Shown piece after piece: positions 1 to 10,129 of a DNA stretch of 64,000 nucleotides. Position numbers and translations under genes: made by a program. How positions within the stretch are numbered: the first letter of the stretch is position 1; the number at the start of each line of letters is the position of its first letter. Below the pieces are notes generated by a model. That model was not told the DNA's origin. It did no database searches and was given only the letters and a program-made list of their open reading frames with translations. Source of the DNA: Hyperoodon ampullatus (Eukaryota > Chordata > Mammalia > Artiodactyla > Ziphiidae); contig OX457061.1 of assembly GCA_949752795.1 (NCBI GenBank), positions 33,050,425 through 33,114,424 of the forward strand, given 5' to 3'.

Positions 1-79
1 GGAGAAAGGATGAAAATAAGAGGGATGCAAGGCAGCAGGAGATGAGTGAAGCTGGGAGGAAATAGCCTCCATTTCCTGC

Positions 80-285
80 ACACTTGTTATGTGCCAGAGA
101 ACATCCTAAGTGCTTGAGTTCATTTCATCTGTACAACAGCCTCTCAAGGTAGGAATAAGGATTCCTGTTTTACACATGAGAAAACTGAGGCATAGATACT
201 TAGCAACTCACTGGAGGTTATACTGATGGCAAATGGTGTAGTGGGGATTCTAACTCCCAAATCAATGCCCTTGAACCCTACGTCA
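80..285 (-). repeat. MIR SINE relic, antisense
   Basis: Reads as the reverse complement of MIR: a TTATGTGCCAGA start, ACATGAGAAAACTGAGGCA in the core, then GGGGATTCTAACTCCCAA. MIR is an ancient tRNA-derived mammalian SINE and this copy is diverged and inactive. Confidence 0.85.
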
Positions 286-439
286 AGTGACACACCTCTA
301 TTCCACCTCCCTAACTCCTTACAAATACCAATTGTCACCAAAGACCAGGTCCAATGTTATGTCTTCTGGAATGACTTCCCACTCAACTGTCCCCTTCCCA
401 TGCTGGGTCAGCATGGTGGGGTCCTGAGGCAGAATTGTA

Positions 440-638
440 TTAGGTCAAGCGCATAGAGTTGGGTGCCTGACTGCTTGGGTTCAAATCCCGGCCCCAGAGC
501 TTATAAGCTATGCAACCTCCTCCCACAACCTCCTTGTGCGTCCTTGTGCACCGATAAAATAGGGTTGACAAGAGTCCCAACCATGTAAGCATGGATTCAT
601 GTAAAACTTAGCACAGCACCTAGTGCATAGTGAAGATT
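440..638 (+). repeat. MIR SINE relic
   Basis: Sense MIR: TGCTTGGGTTCAAATCCCGG is the B-box region, and AGCACAGCACCTAGTGCATAG is the 3' end. The L1 copy at 640 abuts its end. Confidence 0.8.
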
Positions 639-639
639 A

Positions 640-1060
640 AAAAAAATTTTTTTTAATTGGAGTATAGTTGCTTTACAATGTTGTGTTAGTTTCTGCTGTA
701 CAGCAAAGTGAATCAGTTATACGTATACACATATCCACTCTTTTTTTGATTTCCTTCCCATTTAGGTCACCACAGATCATTGAGTCAGGTTCCCTCTGCT
801 GAACAGAAGGTTCTCATCAGTTATCTATCTATTTTATACATAGTAGTGTATATATGTCAATCCCAATCTCCCAATTTGTCCCACCCACCCCTTGGTAACC
901 ACAGGTTTGTTCTCTACATCTGTGACTCTATTTCTGCTTTGCCAATAAGTTCATCTGTACCATTTTTCTAGATTCCACATATAAGCAATATTCTATGATA
1001 TTTGTTTTTCTCCTTCTGACTTACTTCACTCTGTATGACAATCTCTAGGTCCATCGAGCG
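640..1060 (-). mobile_element. 5'-truncated L1 3' end
   Basis: An oligo-T run is followed by AATTGGAGTATAGTTGCTTT and continues to CTTACTTCACTCTGTATGACA, the reverse complement of the 3' end of cetartiodactyl L1. Similar 3' ends occur near 10130, 18314 and 24760. Only the extreme 3' part is present, so no enzyme is encoded. Confidence 0.9.
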
Positions 1061-1065
1061 TAGTG

Positions 1066-1275
1066 AACATTTAATAATTACAACTCTCCAGTGGCGCTCA
1101 GGATGTGCCAGGTGCTGCTCTAAGTACTATATATAGATTAACATTTAATCCTCACAACACACTTTCAAGGAAAGAACTGGTTTTATTTCCATTTTACAGA
1201 CAAGGAACTGAGGCAGAAAGAGTTTAGATAACTCGGTGACGGTCACATGGCTCAAACAAGGGTTTGGTAGTATCG
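1066..1275 (-). repeat. MIR SINE relic, antisense
   Basis: Antisense MIR signature: ATGTGCCAGGTGCTGCTCTAAG, then TTTTACAGACAAGGAACTGAGG and GGTCACATGGCTCA. Confidence 0.85.
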
Positions 1276-1384
1276 ATGGTCTTCTTATTCCAGTCCTGGT
1301 CCCAGAAGGGTTGTTGTTTCTTTCTCCTGCTCATTCTCAGCCCCAGTCCTCACCCTGTGCTGTGGTTCATCATGCATCTGTTGG

Positions 1385-1502
1385 TCTGTCCACAGATCTG
1401 AGCAGGTATATGCCTTATTCCCCTTGGTAACCCCAGCAACAAGGAATGATGCTTGACACTTGGTAGATACTCAACAAATATTTCCTGAATAAACCAATGA
1501 TT
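1385..1502 (+). repeat. L2 LINE 3' tail
   Basis: GCTTGACACTTGGTAGATACTCAACAAATATTTCCTGAATAAA matches in pattern the L2 3' terminus (ends in a NNTGAATGAATGA-like tail). Upstream boundary uncertain. Confidence 0.6.
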
Positions 1503-2369
1503 GGACAAACCCCTCTTGAAGGTCTTAAGCTGAATCCATTTGGTCTTTACAACTGATCAGCATGGTGGGTGCATTGAATCTTACACCAGGGCACCCACTC
1601 AACTCTTGGAGTGTCCCCTCAGCTGGCATCTGGCATTAATATGTTTGCTTCTGGCCTAAAATGATTACCACTGTTTAACCCAGGGCAGTAAAACCCCTTG
1701 GAAGGGCTGGGATGGACAGCCAGGCCTCGGGTCCCCTGGAAGACTGACCTCAGCAACTCTGAGAACCTCTCAGAAGCTTCCAGAATGCATCTACAAGCAG
1801 CACAAGAAGCCAGACCTGCTGCTTTCATGTACACTGGCTTTGGGGCCAAGTATCCTGTCCCTAGCTCCCCATCTGCTCATCTTCACTCCCAAATGGCTTT
1901 CAGCTCCCTGGAAGCCCGTCCTCCTTCCTCCCTGTAGGGATGACTTGCTGTCCCTGGGGCTCTCAGGCAGAGGCTCTCAGCCTCTCACAGAAGGGGACGC
2001 AAACGTGCTCTTGTGGTGGCTCTGCCTTCGTGACCCTCCCAGGGGAGCACTCGGTCTCCCCACTGTTTTGATTTTCATGAGGACGTTCTACCCTGATGGT
2101 TAAGGCGAAGTTAGGCGACACTGAAGCCAGGAGGCTGCTTCTCATCTCCTGATGGTGGGGGATTTCTAAATCTACTTCGCACTGGTGAAATTACTTGATT
2201 TTTGCTAGAAGGGACCTGGGAGTGACGGATAGACTCCCAATGAGGGGACAAGGGGTCAGGGTGGGAGAGGAAAGCCCCCTGCAATTGATCCCTTGGATTC
2301 TAAAGCTGAAAGGTACCTTGAGGATCTTGTTCTGGTCCTTCTATAGAAAGCATTTCCCTGATAGGCAGG
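1503..2369. other. No feature recognised
   Basis: About 870 bases of mixed-composition, apparently single-copy sequence. Short open frames occur on both strands, but none resembles a known protein or shows a convincing exon with splice sites. Confidence 0.5.
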
Positions 2370-2480
2370 CCACGACTGGCTGTGTGACCTTGTGCAAATC
2401 CCTTAAACATCTCTGAGATTTCACCATCTAAAAAATGGCTTTCTTAGCGGGGATGGTACAATGAGCAGAAATGTATGTAA
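2370..2480 (+). repeat. MIR SINE fragment
   Basis: GGCTGTGTGACCTTGTGCAAAT followed by CCATCTAAAAAATGGCT is the MIR core region in sense. An orphan oligo-T run of about 14 nt follows near 2497. Confidence 0.75.
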
Positions 2481-2578
2481 ATGTGTATGGTTAGGATTTT
2501 TTTTTTTTTTAAACTTTAGGGCTCCAATTGTAAACATGCTAGTTATTGGGAGTATTAGCATAGAACGTTTGCTCTCTC

Positions 2579-2589
2579 TTTATATATAT

Positions 2590-2622
<33 letters not shown>

Positions 2623-2623
2623 A
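2579..2623. repeat. (TA)n(TG)n microsatellite
   Basis: A short TA run (about 2580-2590) passes into about 15 TG units (about 2592-2622). Likely polymorphic in length. Confidence 0.95.
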
Positions 2624-2650
2624 GATGCATTTGTTGAATGAATGAACATT

Positions 2651-2806
2651 CTTGTGCCTCAGTTTCTTCTTTTGTGAAATGAGACAAGGCTGGTACCTAC
2701 CTTGCAGTGTTGCTGTGAGTTTTAAATGTCTTTCTGCCTGCACAGCTTTTAGAGAAATTCCTGGTATGGAGTAAGAACTCAATAATTATTATTGATGGCA
2801 GGGAAT
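2651..2806 (+). repeat. MIR SINE 3' half
   Basis: GTGCCTCAGTTTCTTCTTTTG, then GTTGCTGTGAGTTTTAAA and TGGAGTAAGAACTCAATAA follow the MIR 3' half in sense. Confidence 0.8.
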
Positions 2807-2819
2807 TTTCTTTCATTTA

Positions 2820-2848
2820 TTTATCGAGCATGGTGGATGCTCGATAAA
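2820..2848. repeat. Perfect 12-bp inverted repeat
   Basis: Arms TTTATCGAGCAT and ATGCTCGATAAA flank a 5-nt GGTGG spacer and could form a hairpin. The arms resemble MIR/L2 ends (catttattgagca), so two head-to-head repeat ends may have produced it. Confidence 0.85.
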
Positions 2849-3590
2849 AACATGTGTAATGAATGTGAGAGTATTTAAAAACAAAACAGCAACGATCAAA
2901 AAATACCTCAGTAGGCTATGGGCAATGCCCTCCTTTTTGTTAGCAGAGCTCAGACTTGGGTCCCAGCACCAACAAGGCTGTGATAGGTGAGTTCTCAGGG
3001 AATGTCTGGGTAGATTCCTTGTGGTCCCAAGTGCCCTGTGCCCACAAACATCTCTGCCTCCTCTCTCTTAAGGGTGCTAACGGTCTGGAGCCGGCGAATG
3101 CAGACTTACATGGAGGGGTACCAGCTCCCAGCTGAACCAGAGATGTACGGAATTTGGCAAGTGCTAAGGGGAATTTCATTATAGCAGCGGCTGCTGTCCA
3201 GATAAAAGCTACCTGTCATGACTGGACTCTTTCTGATCCTCCAGATGGCCTGGGCAATGCTCCAGATTGAGGAGCTCTGAGGAAGGTGGTGGAGTCTCCG
3301 TGGTTCTGTGTCTATAGCTCCAAGCCCCGGGTCCCAGCTGTGTGTGCTGAGGGCTTTTGTGGCCCAACCCTCTCTGTTCATTCTGTTGGCTTCTAGGGGC
3401 AACCTCCATGATCCCTGCCTCACTGGATGATGAATCATTTCCATTACAATCAGTCACTTGGGGAAAGTGGTTGTGCTCGAGTGCAGATTCCTTAGGCTAA
3501 TAATCATGTCTGGAAGCTCCAGGATTCCAGTTGTTTCTCACTCAGACAGCCAGAAGGCAGAAGTGTCTATACCCCATGCTTTTACTGACA
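2849..3590. other. No feature recognised
   Basis: Apparently single-copy. Overlapping open frames of about 80 and 112 codons on the minus strand (3106-3457) have no recognisable domain or splice context and are treated as chance. Confidence 0.5.
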
Positions 3591-3594
3591 GGTG

Positions 3595-3795
3595 TGAAGA
3601 TAAGAGTTGGAATTATACTGACCTGGGTTTGAATTCCACCACTGACAGGTTGTGGCTTTGTGCAAACCTTTCACCTCTTAAAGTCTTGATTTTCTCCATC
3701 TGCAAGATGAGGATAATATTTCCCTGGTGGTTCCAGGTAAAGTTGAAAGTAATTCATACAGGGATTCCTAGCATAGAGCCTGGTGCATAGGTGAA
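3595..3795 (+). repeat. MIR SINE relic
   Basis: CCTGGGTTTGAATTCCACCA, then CTCCATCTGCAAGATGAGGAT and AGAGCCTGGTGCATAG: nearly full-length sense MIR. Confidence 0.85.
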
Positions 3796-3845
3796 GCATG
3801 ATAGAAGGCAGCGCTATGATTGATGCAAGCAAGCAAAAAGATTTA

Positions 3846-4438
3846 GAGGAAGGACAGCAAATTTTGTCTGTAAAGGGCCAGGCAATAAATATTTGAGGGT
3901 CTATGAGACCAGACAGTCACTGTAGCAACTACTCAACTCTGCCACGTGAAAGTGGCCACAGACCATTCTTAAATCAATGAGCAGAGCTGTGTTCTAATAA
4001 AACTTTATTTATAAAAGCAGGCTGCTGGGGGCTTCCCTGGTGGCACAGTGGTTAAGGATCCACCTGCCAGTGCAGGGGTCATGGGTTCGAGCCCTGGCCC
4101 GGGAAAGATCCCACATGCTGTGGAGCAACTAAGCCTGTGTACCACAACTACTGAGCCTGCGCTCTAGAGCTCACGAGCCACAACTACTGAGCCTGCATTC
4201 CACAACTACTGAAGCCCACGTACCTAGAGCCCATGCTCCGCAACAAGAGAAGCCACTGCACTGAGAAGCCTGTGCACTGCAACAGAGTAGCCCCCGCTCG
4301 CGGCAACCAGAGAAAGCCCTCACACAGCAACAAAGACCCAATGCAGCCAAAAATAAAATAAAAAATAAATTAAGGAAAAACAAACAAACAAACAGGCTGC
4401 GGGCAGGATTTGGCTCCTGGGTTGTAGTTTTCCCACAC
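3846..4438. mobile_element. Non-autonomous hAT-type DNA transposon, split by a SINE
   Basis: Left part (3846-4025) reads CTGTAAAGGGCCAGG, CAACTACTCAACTCTGCC and AATAAAACTTTATTTATAAAA. The right part (4393-4438) resumes with CAGGCTGCGGGCAGGATTTG and TTGTAGTTTTCCC. Another copy lies in the opposite orientation at 17512-17741. The type (MER, hAT-Charlie-like) is inferred from termini and its internal sequence; I do not assert a subfamily name. No transposase is present. Confidence 0.75.
4026..4392 (+). mobile_element. CHR SINE, long form
   Basis: tRNA-Glu-like head: A-box TGGCACAGTGG, B-box GGTTCGAGCCC. The body has repeated CCACAACTACTGAGCC units, and the tail is A-rich (AAACAAACAAACA). An 8-bp duplication CAGGCTGC at 4018-4025 and 4393-4400 brackets it, so it inserted into the hAT element by L1-mediated retroposition. 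Confidence 0.95.
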
Positions 4439-5059
4439 AAGGAGACTGAGTCCTATAATATCTATATGTTCTAGTCACTAATAATATTTAATCTGTTTTA
4501 CCTTTAGGGTGGGTATGTAATTCTTCCTTGTGCGATAGAGAGACTCAGCTTGGAAGCCTAAATTTTCTTTGTCCCTGTACTCAGGTATGACTGGGTGTAT
4601 TCTCAGAGTCCATTTTGCCTATGGAACCAAGGTTGTATCTCAAGGGAACAGAAAATGGAAGTGTACTAACTTGGTTCAAGGATGTTTGTTCAGTGTAGCA
4701 AGGAAAAGTGGTTTTGAGTATGTTTGTTTCTGGTAAGCAGGGGATGTATCTGGCTCATCTATAGGGCCTGGTACAGAGTAGTCAGTCTTTGGTGAGTTAA
4801 TTCAATAAATAGATCCTAAATAATTTCCTCCAGTCCTCTTCACACAGTTGTATGTCCCTGACAGTTTGGGACTCTTGCTAATTGGATGGAAAGCTTCCAT
4901 CTGAGATTCATAACAAATGTTCATGACCAAGTTAGGTAGCCGTTTAGGGTTATTTGTCTAATGCGCTCCCAATGTTTCATGAGGCTAGTGTCCCCACAGT
5001 AGCCAAGGGCGGTGTTCCTTGAAGATCATAGCAGATAATTTCCAAATACAGCCACACCA
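4439..5059. other. No feature recognised
   Basis: AT-leaning sequence. A short MIR- or L2-like tail (GGCCTGGTACAGAGTAG through TTCAATAAATAG, about 4765-4812) is the only repeat-like signal. Confidence 0.45.
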
Positions 5060-5580
5060 ATGTATCAATATATATGCCATCCCACATGTTCTTATTACGA
5101 TGTGATATGAACACTTTTCTGTCAAAACATGGGCTTTATGTTCCCTCCCCTTGGGCCTGGAAGGACCTTTGTAACTGCCTCGATCAACAGAATGTGGCAG
5201 AAGTGAGGCTGCACGACCCCCAAGGCGAGGTCATAAAAGTCAATATGGTCTCACCTGTTTTTTCTCACTCTTAGGACACTTGTCCTTGAAATCCATACAC
5301 CCTGTTGTGAGGAAGCTCAGGCCACACGGAGAAGACACATGGAAGTGTTTTGGCTGACACTTAGCTAAACCCCAGCTGACCGTCAATGTCAACATGTGAG
5401 TAAATGAAGGTTCAGATAGTTCTGGCCCCTGGCCTTTGAATCTTCCACTTGAGGCCTCAGACATCATGAGGGAGGAATTTGTGTCCAAATGCCCTATCCA
5501 GAGAGAGGTCACGAGTGATGACTGATTTTTTTAGCCCCTACGTTTGGGGTAATTTGCTATGCAGTATTAGGGAACTAATG
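5060..5580 (+). mobile_element. MLT1-type MaLR LTR (ERVL-MaLR)
   Basis: Contains AACAGAATGTGGCAGAAGTGA, GGACACTTGTCCTTGAAATCC and GAGGAAGCTCAGGCC. It ends in TTTGGGGTAATTTGCTATGCAGTATTAGGGAACTAATG, pieces of which match the MLT1 LTR 3' end. An ancient, degenerate LTR with no coding capacity. Confidence 0.8.
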
Positions 5581-5684
5581 TAAAGATATTGTAATCATTT
5601 ACTGTCCTGATGGTCCTATTATGTCACAGAGGACTTGAGAGCACAGTAATGCTGGGAAGAGGCAGCAGGCACCATGGGGTCATC

Positions 5685-6655
5685 ATTCATTCATTCAGTA
5701 CCTACTCTGTACCAGGCTCTGTGTAAGATTCTGGGGAAACATAGATGCAGATGCTGCTTCAGCTTCTATACTCAAAGAGGTCATAACATACAGGAGAAGA
5801 TAGACTCTAACCAAATAACTAAATTTACAAACTGATAAGGGCTTAAAGGAGACTGTAGGAAGTGAGGCAGGAAAACAACGAAGGGAACAATTATTTATAC
5901 CTGGAGGAGTGTGGAAAAGCTCTACATAGAAAGTGTCACTCAGCTGGGCTCTGTAGGAAGAATAGCAGTTCACTAGGTAGCCAGGCAGGGAGGTGGAATT
6001 CTAGGCAGAGGGAACGGTGTGCAGAAAAGTCAACAGGTGGGAAGGAGTTTGGAGGGTTGGGGGAATCAGGTGGCTGGAAAGTGGAATTGGAAGGAGGGCT
6101 GTCAAGAAAAGAAACAGGGAAGGTAGGATGGAGTCCTACTGTGATGAGCTTTCCGTGGTTGTTCTGAGAACATTAAAATTTATTCTACAAGCAATAAGGA
6201 GCCACTAGAATATTTTAGATGGGTCATTTTCCAACAGCGTGGAGGGAGGAGAATTCAAAGCCAAGGAACGCAGTTGGGAGGCTGTTATCTCCTAAAAGAC
6301 CCTGGAGGGAGGGCTGAGCTGAGGCAGTGTCTGCAGTGAAGGAGAGGAGAAGATGGGTGTATGAGATAGTTTAGAGCTGACTCTAACATGGGTCGAGCAC
6401 GGGCATTGGGGCATCCCCAGTGCCTGGCCCGGGTCACAGGGCAGAGACAGGGAGCAGGGTGTGGGGAAGACCGTGAGCTCACCTGCAGACCTGTTAGGTT
6501 TGAGCCTCGCAGTTGGAAACATCCAGTAAGCAGTCCCTGCGGGATCGCAGGCTCCAAGGAGAGATCTGAGCTAGAGATAGAGCATTGGGAGCTGTCCGCT
6601 TCGAGGTATAATCGAAGCCCCGTAGGAGTGGATGAGGTTATTGAGAATAGCGTTT
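5685..6655 (-). mobile_element. L2 LINE 3' region, long antisense copy
   Basis: Begins with CATTCATTCAGTACCTACTCTG (reverse complement of the L2 end). Continues through GAATTCTAGGCAGAGGGAACG and CAAGCAATAAGGAGCCACT to AGAGATCTGAGCTAGAGATAGAG and GAGTGGATGAGGTTATTGAG. About 970 bases make it one of the longest L2 relics here. Untranslated 3' region only. Confidence 0.8.
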
Positions 6656-6841
6656 CTCAACCTTAAACAAAAGAAATGTACTGTCTTGGTAAACGTACAC
6701 TCCCTACCTCCAAAAAAACCTAGAAAAACAAACTGATAGAACTCCGTGGGTACAGCTAAGAATCACTGCATGGTGGTTCATCACCAAGGAGATTTTGCTG
6801 AGCGTAACCTTCAGAGATTTGTGTTAAAAAATAGACATCTC

Positions 6842-7060
6842 AAAACAAACAGGTAGATACAAAAAACAGAGTAGTGGTTACCAGAGGGGAAGGGGTGGGG
6901 GCTCGAAATGGGTAAAGGGGGTCAACTGTATGGTGAGGGGTGGAAACTACACTTTTTGGTGGTGAGCACTCTTTCTGGTACGCAGAAGTCGAAATACCAT
7001 ACTGTACACGTGAAACTTACATAGTGTTATATAAACCCATACATTAAAAAAAAACCACTC
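6842..7060 (+). mobile_element. Short 5'-truncated L1 3' end
   Basis: AGAGTAGTGGTTACCAGAGG, TCAACTGTATGGTGAGGGG and TGTACACGTGAAACTTACATAG belong to an L1M-type 3' UTR, followed by an A run. A 9-bp duplication AGACATCTC flanks it (6833-6841 and 7061-7069). Confidence 0.85.
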
Positions 7061-7239
7061 AGACATCTCTTGCTTTTATTAAATATTAAGTTACACTATT
7101 AAATATGCTTTTTCAAAATTTATTTACACTATCTTAGCGATTCTGATATGGCTGGCATTTTGCTCTCCCCTCTCCTCCCCAGGCCTGGGTTACACCAATT
7201 TTTAAAGGGAGAACTAGGAAAGAGGAGACTGAAAGGAAA

Positions 7240-8030
7240 ACACGAGAGGGGGCGGGGCCGGCGAGGCGCCGGGGTGGGGTGGGGTGGGGTGGGAGGGGAG
7301 AGGAAGGGGCGGGGCTAAAGAGGCGCGGGTGGGAGGGGGCAGAGGACAGGGGGAGTCAGGGAGGAGGAGTTTTCTGGGGGCGGCCACCTGTGCCGGGTAC
7401 TGCGGAGAGGAGCTCGGCGAGGCGTTTGGTCCCGGGGCTGGGTGGGCTCTGGGTGCGCGCGGCACTCAGACTGGATGGCAAGGCCGGCGCTTGGGGGGAT
7501 GGAGGTCGGGTCACCTCCTCTCCGCAAGGGGACCTCGACTGCACGATCTGATGCTGTCACACAACAGCTATTTCACAATTTACGTAGCTGATTTCACGCA
7601 CTTCCGAAAGTTCTGCCGCATTCGTGGCAGTTAAAATTGTTGTGTCTTTGGGCAGTCGGGGAGATAGGTGCCCCCAGTACGGCGCCACTTAGCCAGAGCA
7701 GTTTTAGAAGTTCGGATTGCAGAGGGCTGCTGGGCCAGAGGGAGATGCGAGAGTACGGGTGTGGACTCTCCCCTGGCTGGCTGAGGGCACAGCTACTGTC
7801 AGCCCGGCTCTGACACAGAAACCGGGCCCTTTCTAGCCTCTTGCTTGTGATGCTGAGTGACGGAGACCCGTCCACTCACAGAAACGGTACGGGGCTGCAC
7901 AGCTGGATTTTATCTTCGGTACGGGGCTGCACAGCTGTATTTCACCTTCAGGCGAATTTCTTGCGGAAAAAGAAAACCGAAAAACAAACAGAAAACCCCG
8001 TGTGCGTGTGGGTTCGTTGCTAATTTTTTC
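7240..8030. promoter_or_regulatory. CpG island, candidate promoter
   Basis: The core (7240-7560) is very GC-rich, with about 25 CpG by hand count, two Sp1-type GC boxes (GGGGCGGGGC near 7250 and 7306) and a GGGGT run at 7271-7290. CpGs stay frequent to about 8030. No TATA box, coding first exon or strong donor site is evident on either strand. It could be the promoter of a distant or non-coding transcript. Direction is unresolved. Confidence 0.65.
7886..7949. repeat. 32-bp tandem duplication
   Basis: Two adjacent units (7886-7917 and 7918-7949) share the first 20 bases, GGTACGGGGCTGCACAGCTG, and a similar TTC-ending second part. Each contains CAGCTG, an E-box. It lies in the downstream shoulder of the CpG island. 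Confidence 0.9.
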
Positions 8031-8868
8031 AGCGAGGATGTTAAATCGAGGCCAAAAGAGTCATTAAAATCAAACATACAATTACCTTCTGTACCCTCTC
8101 AATATCCGGGAACAATTAAGCTTAAGCAAACGAAATTGCCAATGGCCTAAAAATGGAAAAGAAATCTCTCTGCCTGCCTAAGTGGGGTTTACAGAGAAAC
8201 CCCTGGGACTCTTGATGTCCCAAACAACCTGTTAGTGCTTTGGAGACCTTATGGGACAGGTTTCTGCATTTGGTGTGTCGGTTATTATTATTATTATTTT
8301 TTGAACTCTACACACGATCAATTGCAACTGTTTCCAAGATTGTCCTGGGTAGTCAATAAGTACATTTGTTTTCTGAGAAGGATGTATTCTGAGGAAGAGC
8401 AGAAAGTACAATGGGGAAAATGTCAGGAGGAATTAAATGGAGTGACATATTTCCCAGGGGGAGGCAGACGTCAGGTGCATTCCCTGTGTCTTGCTCTACC
8501 TTGGAAATCTTTCAGAACTCATTGGAAAATAAAGATGTATGTGATGGAGACGTGGGTGGATTCAATAGCTACAATAAGAGAGAGGGAATGAAATGCAAAC
8601 ACATCCTTGGTTGGATTATTAAACTGATTTAAATTCATAATTCACAGATGGATATAGAACATTGTTTTTCCATTGCATCTTCTTTGTAGGAAAAAAAAGG
8701 GTAACTTGTGGTTTATTATTTCTGACTTGGACCATAGAACCGTGTATAGTAGATTCTTGGTAAGTATTTGTCAAACATTAAGTGTATAAATGAGTGAGAA
8801 TGAGTGAGTAAATGGCAGAGTCAAAGGAACTTTTTGGGTTATACCAAATTAAGTTGTTGTGCTATTAA
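8031..8868. other. No gene recognised; small (ATT)n run
   Basis: Mostly single-copy. A short ATT run occurs near 8283-8300 and a weak L2/MIR-like tail near 8740-8815. An open frame of about 118 codons at 8235-8591 (plus) spans the ATT run, giving a poly-Tyr stretch, and is not credible as a gene. Confidence 0.5.
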
Positions 8869-9014
8869 AAACAAAACCCTTAGACGCAAGAGGGAAGAGA
8901 TATGGGAACATATGTATATGTATAACTGATTCACTTTGTTATAAAGCAGAAACTAACACACCATGTAAAGCAATTATACTCCAAAAGATGTTAAAACAAA
9001 AAACAAAACCCTTA
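8869..9014 (+). mobile_element. Short truncated L1 3' end with target duplications
   Basis: The body (8883-9000) carries ATATGTATATGTATAACTGA, CACTTTGTTATAAAGCAGAA and ACTAACACACCATG, the lineage-specific L1 3' end. The 14-bp duplication AAACAAAACCCTTA sits at 8869-8882 and 9001-9014. Only about 118 bases of L1 were copied. Confidence 0.92.
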
Positions 9015-9034
9015 TGCTCCTATGCCAATCATTA

Positions 9035-9225
9035 TTTAGGCAGGTTCACACCCATTATTGTATTTAACTCTCCCAACAATGCTGTGAAGTAAATATTAGT
9101 ATCTCCATTTTATAGTTAAGGAAACGCAGGCTTAGGGAGGGTAAGCAGTTGCCCAAAGTAGCATATTTAGGAAGTGGTGACAATGACATTCAGAGCCTGG
9201 GTCTTCTTATTCTTCACCAAGTTTT
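9035..9225 (-). repeat. MIR SINE relic, antisense
   Basis: CCATTTTATAGTTAAGGAAAC followed by GGCTTAGGGAGGGTAAG and ATTCAGAGCCTGGGTCTT: antisense MIR core and head. Confidence 0.85.
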
Positions 9226-10129
9226 CTTTCCATACATTATGATAGACATTGGAAGGTTGGAGGTGGGTGTATATCCAATGAAGCCTCCAGGAATACTGCT
9301 TGTTCCAGAAATCTTGTACAGTTTCAGTTTATATTTCCCAGATCCAATGTGAAAAAAAAGAAGGACTCTCATCTGTTTGGAAAGGTGAAATAGAGTTTTT
9401 TGAAGCTGTAAGACAGGTGAGGTTTTTGGTTATTGATTTAATAAATCTGCGTTCCCCTGGAGCTTGGGTACTTATCATTTTTTACAAATAAATTTTATTT
9501 CGGAATATTCACAAACTTAAGAAAGAGTGGCAAATACAATGCAAATAACTTTTTTAAATTTCTGAATTATTTGAAAATAAGTTACCAATCTGATGTCCTG
9601 TGACCTCCAAATAGTGACATTGGTATTTCCTATAAACAAGGATATTCTCCTATATAACCACAATGCAACCATCAAACTCAGGAAATTAACATCTATCCAA
9701 TACTACCATGTAATCCTCAGGCTCCATTCACATTTCACGCATGGTCCTGATAACGTCCTGTTAGTCCTGCTGGAAGACTCCACTCTAGAATCATTGTCCT
9801 CAGTTGTCAATGCTCTTTCGTCTCATTCAGCATGGGACAGCTTCTCAGTCTTTCGTTATTTTCATGACCTTGACACTTTTGAAGATTAGAGGCCAGTTGT
9901 TTCGTAGAACATCAGTTCAATTGTGTTTGTCTGATGTTTCTTCATGACATTATCCCAGTTGTGCAGCTCTGACAGGACTATCCCAGAAGCGATGCTGTTC
10001 TTCTCATCGCATCCTGGCACAAGGTGTGAAATTCCAGTTTGTTCCATCACTGACGATGTTCAGTTCCTAAGGTGGCACCTGCCAGGCTTCTCACTGTAAC
10101 GTTACACTCATTTTTCCCTCTGTAATTTT

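Noticed and set aside
4026..4120. tRNA-gene-like A-box and B-box
   Set aside because: These belong to the tRNA-derived head of CHR SINEs, repeated about 18 times; no cloverleaf-competent tRNA gene.
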